Origin: Acidimicrobiaceae bacterium | GTDB taxonomy: Bacteria; Actinomycetota; Acidimicrobiia; Acidimicrobiales; RAAP-2 | Assembly (NCBI GenBank): GCA_003133075.1 | Contig: PKZN01000025.1 | Location: forward strand, 13,269-21,991 | Direction: 5' to 3' | Length of the DNA stretch: 8,723 nucleotides | Shown here: piece by piece, positions 1-5,986 of the stretch | How the letters are laid out: the number at the start of each line of letters is the position of its first letter | Numbering within the stretch: the first letter of the stretch is position 1 | Program-made: the position numbers and the translations under genes | The notes under the pieces: model-generated | Database searches by the model: none | What the model saw: only the letters and a program-made list of their open reading frames with translations | What the model was told of the DNA's origin: nothing

Positions 1-1176
1 GCGGCCGTGGTCGTCGGCCCCCACGGGACGGCGGCTGACCCCAAGGGCGTGCCGGTGTTCGCGTGGAAGGGCGAGACGCTCGAAGAGTACTGGTGGTGCA
101 CCGAGCAGTTGCTGCGCTGGCCGGGCTTCGATGGTCCGACGATGATTCTCGACGACGGTGGTGACGCGACGCTGCTGGTGCACAAGGGTCTCGAATTCGA
201 GCGCGCCGGCAACGTGCCCGCCCCCGAAGCGGCCGACTCCGAAGAGTACGGAGTGATTCTCGCGTTGCTGCACCGCATCATCGCCAGTGGCGAGAAGATC
301 TTCGAGCCCATGGCCGCGGGCATCATCGGTGTCTCGGAGGAAACCACCACCGGCGTGCACCGTCTCTATGAGATGGAGCGTGACGGCACGTTGCTCTTCG
401 CCGCGATCAACGTCAACGACGCGGTCACCAAGTCCAAGTTCGATAACAAGTACGGCGTGCGCCACTCCCTCATCGACGGCATCAATCGTGGCACCGACAT
501 ACTCATCGGCGGCAAGGTCGCGGTGGTCTGTGGGTACGGCGACGTCGGCAAGGGCTCGGCCGAGTCCTTCCGTGGTCAAGGCGCTCGCGTCATCGTCACC
601 GAGGTCGACCCCATCTGCGCCCTGCAGGCGGCGATGGACGGCTTCCAGGTCACCACGCTCGAAGAGGCGCTGCCCGAGGCCGACTTCGTCATCACGGCGA
701 CGGGGAACCGTGACATCGTCACGGTTGATGACATGCAGTCAATGAAGCAGCTTGCGGTATTAGGCAACATTGGTCACTTCGACAACGAGATTGACATGGC
801 GGGATTGGCGGCGCTGCCGGGCGTGGTGCGCGAGACGATCAAGCCCCAGGTGGACAAGTGGACGTTTCCCAACGGGCGATCGATCATCGTCCTCTCTGAA
901 GGACGCTTGCTCAACCTCGGCAACGCCACCGGTCACCCGAGTTTCGTGATGAGCAACTCCTTCACGAACCAGACCATGGCGCAGATCGAGCTCTACGTAA
1001 ACAACGAGCGCTACGAGAAGAAGGTCTACGTCTTGCCCAAGCACCTCGACGAGAAGGTCGCCCGACTGCACCTTCACGCGCTCGGCGTGAAACTGACGAC
1101 GCTCACCAAAGAGCAGGCCGACTACATCGGTGTCGCGGTCGAAGGACCCTTCAAGCCCGATTCGTATCGCTACTAG
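1..1176 (+). CDS. ahcY: Adenosylhomocysteinase (SAH hydrolase), 5'-truncated by window edge
   Basis: This enzyme reversibly cleaves S-adenosylhomocysteine to adenosine and homocysteine in the cytosol, which relieves product inhibition of methyltransferases and feeds the methionine cycle. The reading frame is open from base 1 and begins inside the conserved stretch VVVGPHGT, so roughly the first 100 residues lie outside the window; the GTG at 7 is internal. Visible landmarks (in-window residue numbers) are VFAWKGET near 19-26, the NVNDAVTKSKFDN substrate/NAD segment near 137-149, the NAD Rossmann motif GYGDVGKG near 178-185, NIGHFDNEID near 256-265, the C-terminal block NLGNATGHPSF near 305-315, and the terminal KPDSYRY that reaches the neighbouring subunit's cofactor. 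The insertion containing FERAGNVPAPE is the kind found in bacterial long-form SAHH such as the mycobacterial enzyme. One small oddity is GKGS, where many homologues have GKGC. The gene converges on the minus-strand PIG-L gene. Identification is very secure. Confidence 0.97.
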   Translation, partial: AAVVVGPHGTAADPKGVPVFAWKGETLEEYWWCTEQLLRWPGFDGPTMILDDGGDATLLVHKGLEFERAGNVPAPEAADSEEYGVILALLHRIIASGEKIFEPMAAGIIGVSEETTTGVHRLYEMERDGTLLFAAINVNDAVTKSKFDNKYGVRHSLIDGINRGTDILIGGKVAVVCGYGDVGKGSAESFRGQGARVIVTEVDPICALQAAMDGFQVTTLEEALPEADFVITATGNRDIVTVDDMQSMKQLAVLGNIGHFDNEIDMAGLAALPGVVRETIKPQVDKWTFPNGRSIIVLSEGRLLNLGNATGHPSFVMSNSFTNQTMAQIELYVNNERYEKKVYVLPKHLDEKVARLHLHALGVKLTTLTKEQADYIGVAVEGPFKPDSYRY

Positions 1177-1197
1177 ACGGGCGCGGGCTAGCGGTAC
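1164..1197. terminator. Inverted repeat at the convergent ahcY / PIG-L junction (possible terminator)
   Basis: GTATCGCTA (1164-1172) can pair with TAGCGGTAC (1189-1197): nine pairs with one G-T wobble in the + strand RNA, around a 16-base loop. On the minus strand the wobble becomes a mismatch, so the fold favours ahcY mRNA. The repeat contains both stop codons, and only 11 bp separate the two genes. Neither side has a U-run, so this is not a textbook intrinsic terminator. U-less hairpins have been proposed as terminators in actinobacteria; that role is inference here. Confidence 0.35.
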
Positions 1198-2045
1198 CCC
1201 GCGAAGATGTCGTCCGTCGGGCCACTCAGCCCCATCGGGTTCGTGACGCGTACGAACCACTCGGTGCCCATGGCCGCCCGGAACTCCTCGGGACTCATCT
1301 TCATCCAAAAGGACTCGCCGATCTGAGAGTGGTGGGCGGCGAGTGCATCCCTTTTGGCGTCAGTCGCGGAACGTACGTCAATCACCGCGCCGATGAGTTC
1401 ATCGGGCGTTCCCATATCAATGGGATCCACCTCGGGCCCAATGGCATCGAGTTCGTGGACGATGCCGTTTGCCGCATCGGCTTCTTTCTGCTCTCGCTCT
1501 TCTTTCTCCCAGCGAGCACGCCACATCACCATGACCGAGTCCGGGATCGCATTGAAATACAGCGTCGGCTCGTAGTCGATCAACTCGAGCGCCGCGAGCG
1601 TGACCCGGTGGGCCTGAATGTGGTCGGGGTGGCCGTAGAAACCGAACTCGTTGTACGTCATCACGACCTGTGGTCGCTCTTCCATCAAGATCGCGGCCAC
1701 CCGGGCCGCCGCGTCCTCGACCGGCGTCGCCCAAAACGATTTCGGATCGTCGTTCTGCGGCCAGCCCATCATCCCCGAGTCGCGGTACCCGAGGCGAATC
1801 AGGCGGTCGATACCGAGGATCTCGACGGCACGGTCGAGCTCGCCCTCGCGAATCTTGACCACTGCTTCCTCCTGGTGTCCGTCCTCCCCCGGCTTGATGC
1901 CGCCCGGGGCGTCACCGAACTCACCGTTGGTGCACGTCACCAAGACCGTTCGCACACCCTGGTCGGCCAGCACGCGGTAGATGCCGCCGGTGGAACTCGC
2001 CTCGTCGTCGGGGTGCGCGTGCACCGCTAGAAATGTCAGTCCCAT
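1188..2045 (-). CDS. PIG-L/LmbE zinc deacetylase, MshB/Mca-like (downstream copy)
   Basis: This 285-residue enzyme belongs to the PIG-L (LmbE) superfamily of Zn-dependent N-deacetylases and amidases. In mycothiol-making actinobacteria the family includes MshB (deacetylates GlcNAc-inositol) and Mca (cleaves mycothiol S-conjugates). The N-terminal AVHAHPDDE supplies zinc ligands H11 and D14 with general base D13. FYGHPDHIQAH near 136-146 supplies H142 as third ligand, with Y137, H139 and D141 in the catalytic positions known from MshB. A shared GYRDSGMMGW block lies at 86-95, and the C-terminus TDDIFAGYR resembles the DDLFAG ending of Mca. The start is the ATG at 2045, not a longer in-frame extension to 2099: it begins at the family's usual N-terminus, has a GGAGG ribosome site, and overlaps the preceding stop as TGATG. 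The length fits MshB/Mca. I cannot tell deacetylase from amidase: Mca's lysine after HPDDESS is absent (HPDDEASST here). Family assignment is firm, substrate is not. Confidence 0.9.
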   Translation of the reverse strand: MGLTFLAVHAHPDDEASSTGGIYRVLADQGVRTVLVTCTNGEFGDAPGGIKPGEDGHQEEAVVKIREGELDRAVEILGIDRLIRLGYRDSGMMGWPQNDDPKSFWATPVEDAAARVAAILMEERPQVVMTYNEFGFYGHPDHIQAHRVTLAALELIDYEPTLYFNAIPDSVMVMWRARWEKEEREQKEADAANGIVHELDAIGPEVDPIDMGTPDELIGAVIDVRSATDAKRDALAAHHSQIGESFWMKMSPEEFRAAMGTEWFVRVTNPMGLSGPTDDIFAGYR

Positions 2046-2057
2046 CACAGTCCTCCA
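2045..2057 (-). promoter_or_regulatory. Stop/start overlap TGATG with ribosome binding site
   Basis: On the minus strand the upstream PIG-L gene ends TGA (2047-2045) and the next begins ATG (2045-2043), sharing one base. The sequence TTTGGAGGACTG just before it contains GGAGG (within 2051-2056), well spaced from the ATG. This fixes the start of the downstream gene and implies translational coupling of the two enzymes. Confidence 0.8.
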
Positions 2058-2857
2058 AAGAGATCGGTCGCGTCGCCGGAAGCGTCGTGACGGCTCCACG
2101 CGCGCTGGTAGTACTCGGTGCTAAAGAGCAGCGAGAAGAGGTCGTCGTTCATCTCAACTAAGTCCTCGTTGTCGATTTGCGACGCGTGAGCGGCCATTGC
2201 GTCGTGTTTCACCTTAACGAGTGAACCCACGTCCATCGTCGTCGCGACCAGTTCGTCGGCCACGTGGGTACCGGCGTCTAACACGAACGCCGGAAGCGAG
2301 AGTCCAATCTCGTGCGCGCCGGCAATCAACGTCGTGATGACCCCTTCGGGCACGACGCAGTAGTACAGGCGTTCGACGCTGGCAGATAGTTGCACCGCGC
2401 GACGCGCCACGACGTTGGCCTGGATGTGGTCGGGGTGACCGTAGAAACCTCGTTCGTCATACGTCACCACCACCGCGGCCTCCTCCTCGTCGAGGATCGC
2501 GGCGACGCTGCGCGCGGCGGCCCCGACGTCCACGTTCATGAAGGCGTCGACGTTTTTGTTCTCCGCCCAGCCCATCATCCCCGAGTCGTCGTAACCGAGG
2601 TTGATGGCCCGCGAAAAGCCCAGCGTGGCGACCGACCGCTGCAGTTCTGCGGCGCGGGTCGCTTTCGTCGCCACGTCGTCGTGGTTCTCTTCGTTGCCCG
2701 CGCGACGGTTCTGGTCGAAGCCCAACGCACCATTCGTGCACGTGATCAGCACCACACGGTGTCCTAACGACGCGTAGTGGGCCACGGCGCCGGCGGCGAA
2801 AAAGGCTTCGTCGTCGGGGTGCGCGTGCACGCATACGAGCGTGGGGAGAGAACTCAT
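2045..2857 (-). CDS. PIG-L/LmbE zinc deacetylase, MshB/Mca-like (upstream copy)
   Basis: A 270-residue paralogue of the enzyme encoded directly after it. HAHPDDE at 11-17 gives zinc ligands H13 and D16 with general base D15. FYGHPDH at 138-144 gives Y139, H141, D143 and zinc ligand H144. The TCTNGALG segment (40-47) and GYDDSGMMGW (88-97) match the sister protein, and the ending TDLFGGL parallels its TDDIFAGYR. All residues expected for catalysis are present, so this is not a decayed copy. The likely job is cytosolic hydrolysis of an N-acetyl or amide bond on a sugar-type substrate; MshB- or Mca-like action in mycothiol metabolism is the leading idea. The ATG lies 9 bp after the transporter stop and those bases (TCTCTCCTC) hold no Shine-Dalgarno sequence, so translation probably depends on ribosomes finishing the transporter. 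The two copies may have split the MshB and Mca roles; the sequence alone does not show which is which. Confidence 0.88.
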   Translation of the reverse strand: MSSLPTLVCVHAHPDDEAFFAAGAVAHYASLGHRVVLITCTNGALGFDQNRRAGNEENHDDVATKATRAAELQRSVATLGFSRAINLGYDDSGMMGWAENKNVDAFMNVDVGAAARSVAAILDEEEAAVVVTYDERGFYGHPDHIQANVVARRAVQLSASVERLYYCVVPEGVITTLIAGAHEIGLSLPAFVLDAGTHVADELVATTMDVGSLVKVKHDAMAAHASQIDNEDLVEMNDDLFSLLFSTEYYQRAWSRHDASGDATDLFGGL

Positions 2858-2866
2858 GAGGAGAGA

Positions 2867-4447
2867 CTACGAGGTCAAAAGTTGGACGATACGCACGACC
2901 AACAACGCGCCCGCCGCGAAGAGGTAGACGCTTTGCGAGCGCATGAGAATCGTGCGGGGTCGAGATTTCGGCATCGGCTCTAAGAGCGTGAGACGCGGTG
3001 TGCGCCAGTCGCGCTTATCGATATCGAAGCGCGGCGGCGGCACCGTTCGGCGCCACCCCATCGGCAGACCGATCAGCAGGCCGATCGCACCGATGACGGC
3101 CAGCACTTCGAGGAGCGTCAAGACGTCGACCCCCGTGAAGAGTGTCGAGATCATCAAGGTGAGCGACAAGACGACGAGCACCGTCACCATGATCACCGAG
3201 GCCACGTTGAGGAGGCGACCGTTCTTCCACGGCCCCATGAGGGCCGCGTCGTTGGCGAGGAGCAGCACGATGATCGTGGTGCTGGGGAGCATCAGACCAC
3301 AGAGCGCCTGCACCGCCAAGGTAATGACGCCGAGTGGCGCTCCCGGTACGACCGCGACGGTGCCGGCGGCCACTAAGAGCACCGCGAATCCTCCGTAGAA
3401 AGCCTTCGCCTCGAAGAGGCGCGCGTTAAGACCTTGATGGGAGGAGGAGAGGTCGCCCAGTGCGTACGAGCTCGCCAACGTCACGACCGCCGCACCGATG
3501 ATCGACGCGTTGAGGAGCAGCAGCGCAAAGAGCGCCCCGGCGTCGTGACCGACGTAGTGGCCGAGACCCCGCGCGACACCGAGGGCGTTGGTGTATGACG
3601 TCGTGTTCCCGTGACCAGCGAGGCCGACCGCGCAGATCGCCACCAGCGCCGAGGCGACGATCACCACGACGATGGATCCGATGATGGTGTCGACCCGCTC
3701 GTAGTTCAGCCAGCGCGGCGTGATGCGCTTATCGACGATGTTGGACTCCTGAAAGAAGAGTTGCCAGGGGGCGACGGTCGTGCCGATGATCGAGATGATG
3801 AGCAGCACCGCGCCCGAAGACGCGCCGCCGCGCAAACGGGGCACGAAGGTGGCGTGGGTCATCGCCGAGAACGAAGGGTGCGTCACTATCAACAGGGGAA
3901 TGATGATGAAGTTGACGGCGATGAAGAGCATCATGAAGCGCTCCCAGCGACGAAACGAGCCTGACGCGGTCACCGAGAAGAGCAAGACCACGGCAATCGG
4001 CACCGAGACGTACGGGCTCACCCCGAAGTACTCCATCGAGAGCGAGATGCCAATGAACTCGGTGACGATGATGAGGAAGTTCAAGAACAAGATGGAGAAG
4101 ATCGACAGGTTGCCCCAATAGCGCCCGAAGCGCTCGCGGATGAGTCGCCCGTGGCCGACGCCGGTCACCGCACCCAAGCGCGCGACCATCTCTTGGATGA
4201 TGATCAGGACCGGAATGAGCAGCGGCAGCGTCCAAAGCATGGTGTAGCCGAAGTTCTGGCCCGCCTGGGCGTAGGTGGAGACGCCGCCCGCGTCGTTATC
4301 CCCCACCATCACGATGAGGCCGGGCCCGATGATGGCGATGAGCGTTAAGAGGCGCGCCCGGGTGCCGCGGCGATTGCCCTCGTCGTGGGCGCTGATGGTG
4401 CCGAACGCACCGGTGATCTGGGTCTCTTTGGACTGCTCGCGCTGCAC
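2867..4447 (-). CDS. NRAMP-family divalent metal transporter, divergent metal site (NRMT-like)
   Basis: This is a 526-residue polytopic inner-membrane protein of the NRAMP/SLC11 superfamily, with about a dozen hydrophobic segments and a basic, proline-containing linker (about 466-495) before a last hydrophobic helix (about 504-523). I place the start at the GTG at 4447 because AAGGAGGTG lies 6 bases upstream; an ATG at 4492 would add 15 charged residues and has no such site. Helix 1 carries GPGLIVMVGDNDAGG (41-55): the metal-binding aspartate is kept (D52), but canonical DPGN reads DAGG. Helix 6 reads TTVAPWQLFFQES (about 222-234), where canonical NRAMPs have TVMPHNLYLHS. The metal-selecting methionine is thus alanine (A226), and the two conserved histidines are W and Q. 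Loss of the methionine is a hallmark of NRAMP-related Mg2+ transporters, which are not proton-coupled. Mg2+ is therefore my preferred substrate; Mn2+ or Fe2+ cannot be excluded. The gene lies downstream of a separate MgtE-type sensor gene and 9 bp before the PIG-L pair. Confidence 0.9.
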   Translation of the reverse strand: MQREQSKETQITGAFGTISAHDEGNRRGTRARLLTLIAIIGPGLIVMVGDNDAGGVSTYAQAGQNFGYTMLWTLPLLIPVLIIIQEMVARLGAVTGVGHGRLIRERFGRYWGNLSIFSILFLNFLIIVTEFIGISLSMEYFGVSPYVSVPIAVVLLFSVTASGSFRRWERFMMLFIAVNFIIIPLLIVTHPSFSAMTHATFVPRLRGGASSGAVLLIISIIGTTVAPWQLFFQESNIVDKRITPRWLNYERVDTIIGSIVVVIVASALVAICAVGLAGHGNTTSYTNALGVARGLGHYVGHDAGALFALLLLNASIIGAAVVTLASSYALGDLSSSHQGLNARLFEAKAFYGGFAVLLVAAGTVAVVPGAPLGVITLAVQALCGLMLPSTTIIVLLLANDAALMGPWKNGRLLNVASVIMVTVLVVLSLTLMISTLFTGVDVLTLLEVLAVIGAIGLLIGLPMGWRRTVPPPRFDIDKRDWRTPRLTLLEPMPKSRPRTILMRSQSVYLFAAGALLVVRIVQLLTS

Positions 4448-4629
4448 GGGCCACCTCCTTTCGTCTCGTCGTGGCTGTGGGCGCACAACCACGCGGGAAT
4501 CAAAGGGGCTAGTGGCGCTCCTTGGGAATCGGGCGAAGTTGTGTCAGTACGTGGATAGCCTCGCGGCTGGTACTAGGGGGTTTCAGAGAGACCCCCTTAG
4601 AACGAGACCATCGGTGGCGCGGCGCATCA
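4448..4629 (-). promoter_or_regulatory. 182-bp spacer with adjacent hairpins, candidate RNA leader of the transporter gene
   Basis: No gene fits here. Read on the minus strand, hairpin A has AGGGGGT (4597-4591) pairing with ACCCCCT (4581-4575), a 7-bp core with five G-C pairs. Directly next to it, hairpin B has AGTAC (4574-4570) pairing with GTACT (4550-4546), enclosing AGCC-GCGA-GGCT (4568-4557), a stem capped by a GNRA-type tetraloop. Further on, CCCCTT (4508-4503) could instead pair with AAGGGG (4598-4593) from the 5' arm of hairpin A, giving mutually exclusive folds. CACAAC and GTTGTG can also pair across the spacer. No U-run follows hairpin A, so it is not a classical terminator. I could not match it to the M-box or yybP-ykoY (Mn2+) riboswitch consensus. 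It may be a metal-responsive leader, an mRNA processing site or a promoter region; all three are inference. Confidence 0.35.
4450..4460 (-). promoter_or_regulatory. Strong ribosome binding site that decides the GTG start of the transporter
   Basis: The minus strand reads AAGGAGGTGGCCC then GTG (4447-4445). This is a near-perfect anti-Shine-Dalgarno match at good spacing and the strongest one in the window. GTGGC here (4454-4450) can pair with GCCAC at 4475-4471, placing AGGAG in the loop of a weak 5-bp hairpin, which could modulate ribosome access. Confidence 0.75.
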
Positions 4630-5889
4630 CTACTCCTCCACCGCACTCATACCGAACTCGGCGCGCCAGCCCTGGGGCAGGAGCTCTTCGAGCAGGTCAT
4701 CAACCGTGACGACCCCGATCATCTTCGCGTGCTCGTCGTCGAGCACCGGGAGAACGGTCAAGTTGAAGTCGCTCATCTTGCGCGACACGCGCAGCACGTC
4801 CCAGTGGGGATGTACGTGGGCCAGTTGGGTGCGTGCCACGCTCAAGGCCAACTCGGTCGGGCGAGCGCGCACCAGCGGCGCAATGGACGCCGCCCCGATG
4901 GGCTGGCCACTCTCGTCGACGATGAAGACGGCTTGGAGCGACTCGGCCGGGACGCGCGAGGTGCGGATCGCGTCGAGGGCGTCGGCCACCGTGGCGTTCG
5001 GGGCGACGGAGACGTAGTCGGGGTTCATCAGACCGCCCGCCGTGTCGGCGTTGTAGGAGAGCAACTGACGGACCTTGACCTGTTGTTCACTAGGTAGCAA
5101 CTCCAAGATCGGGAGTCGGCGCTCTTGTTCGATCTCGGTGATCAGGTCGGCCGCGTTGTCCGGTTCCATGCGCGAGAGCAGTCGCGCGGCTTCTGCGTCG
5201 CTGCGCGACTCGAGGAACTCGAGCTGGTGGGTGGTGTCGAGTTCTTCGAAGACGTCCGCTTCGAGTTCGCGGTCGAGGCCCACTGCTTCGATGATCTCTT
5301 CACCCTCTTCGTGACTGGCCTGCTCGACCAGGTCGGCGATCTGCGCGGGGTGCAGTTTCGCGAGTTTGCGGTAGGGAATTCGCAGTCGCGCGGAGGGCAC
5401 GTGCGACACGAAGGGCTCGATGGAGGCGAAGTCCACGATCGAATCAGACTGCACGTGCGAACCGATCTTGTGACCGAGCACGCGTCGCAAGAACGAGCGA
5501 CGACCGGGATCGACGCCCACGACCGCCCAGCGACCCTCGCTCTGGGCGATCTCGATCTCGTTGGCGATGATGATGCGTCCGCGAACCAGGTTGATGAGGT
5601 GACGGGCGAGGAGGTCTTCGGCGAGCAGCATCTCGCCGGGGCGACGCTCGAACTTTCGAAGGTCCACGCGACGACCCTCGAACGTCATGCGGCCTTGGGC
5701 GAGTCCGCCGATCTTCTTGATGGAAACAAAAAGGTCACGACCTTCAATCCGGATCACCGCGCCGACGATGGGCGGGTGCGAGTCGTCGCCGAGTCGCGCG
5801 ACCAGGTCCTGGACGCGTCCAATCCGGTCACCGTCCGTGTCATAGATCGGACGACGCAGGAACGTAGAGAGGTGGAGGATTTCAGTCAC
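4630..5889 (-). CDS. Soluble PRC-barrel / MgtE N-domain / CBS-pair protein, probable metal sensor for the transporter
   Basis: A 419-residue protein with no convincing membrane segment. Residues about 5-100 look like a PRC-barrel-type fold, starting RRPIYDTDGDRIGRVQDL and followed by a second small beta-rich stretch to about 160. Residues about 175-280 form the alpha-superhelical MgtE N domain, with typical repeats (HPAQIADLVEQ, EPDNAADLITEI) and the diagnostic LLSYNADTAGGLM junction near 277-288. A CBS pair follows (about 288-403), ending GVVTVDDLLEELLP; D397 and D398 match the acidic pair that binds regulatory Mg2+ in MgtE. The chain stops where MgtE would continue into its plug helix and channel domain, so this is a free-standing sensor half. 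It precedes the NRAMP-like transporter, which I infer it gates or stabilises. Stand-alone PRC/MgtE_N/CBS proteins occur in other actinobacteria (for example Rv1232c). The start is GTG at 5889, after a weak AAAGG. Architecture is secure, partnership inferred. Confidence 0.88.
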   Translation of the reverse strand: MTEILHLSTFLRRPIYDTDGDRIGRVQDLVARLGDDSHPPIVGAVIRIEGRDLFVSIKKIGGLAQGRMTFEGRRVDLRKFERRPGEMLLAEDLLARHLINLVRGRIIIANEIEIAQSEGRWAVVGVDPGRRSFLRRVLGHKIGSHVQSDSIVDFASIEPFVSHVPSARLRIPYRKLAKLHPAQIADLVEQASHEEGEEIIEAVGLDRELEADVFEELDTTHQLEFLESRSDAEAARLLSRMEPDNAADLITEIEQERRLPILELLPSEQQVKVRQLLSYNADTAGGLMNPDYVSVAPNATVADALDAIRTSRVPAESLQAVFIVDESGQPIGAASIAPLVRARPTELALSVARTQLAHVHPHWDVLRVSRKMSDFNLTVLPVLDDEHAKMIGVVTVDDLLEELLPQGWRAEFGMSAVEE

Positions 5890-5986
5890 GACAAGCCTTT
5901 ACGACCATCTCAGGCTACCGCTTCCTCAACGAACGCTCCACTTCGACGCTGAAGCGTGCGCGACAAACGGGTGAAGATTCGTAGTG
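5890..5986 (-). promoter_or_regulatory. Spacer between threonine aldolase and CBS-protein genes with candidate -10 box
   Basis: The minus strand contains CGGTAGCCT (5920-5912), whose TAGCCT fits an actinobacterial TANNNT -10 element and would start transcription about 15-20 bases before the GTG at 5889. The identical nine bases precede the aldolase gene at 7030-7022. No good -35 box is visible. A weak stem, CACTTC with GAAGcGTG (5939-5958, one bulged base), could partly terminate aldolase transcripts. If the promoter is real, the CBS protein and transporter can be expressed independently of the aldolase. Confidence 0.35.

Noticed and set aside
1329..2030. Plus-strand open frame (233 codons) opposite the downstream PIG-L gene
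   Set aside because: The minus-strand frame carries all PIG-L catalytic motifs; this one is a compositional shadow rich in Arg, Val and His.
2046..2099. In-frame N-terminal extension of the downstream PIG-L gene starting at 2099
   Set aside because: The extra 18 residues are Arg-rich, are not found in the family and lie in the C-terminal coding region of the upstream gene; the ATG at 2045 has a good ribosome site.
4448..4492. ATG at 4492 as start of the NRAMP-like transporter
   Set aside because: It lacks a Shine-Dalgarno and would translate through the AAGGAGGTG site that ideally serves the GTG at 4447.
4575..4597. G-rich hairpin after the CBS-protein gene as an intrinsic terminator
   Set aside because: The base run after the stem on the minus strand is AGTACCAGCC with no U-tract; it is kept only as a possible leader element.
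4448..4629. Known M-box or yybP-ykoY riboswitch in the transporter leader
   Set aside because: I could not recognise the conserved core of either class by eye; only generic hairpins are seen.
5125..5952. Plus-strand open frame (275 codons) opposite the CBS-protein gene
   Set aside because: It is a mirror of a well-supported gene, its translation has no recognisable domain and there is no ribosome binding site.
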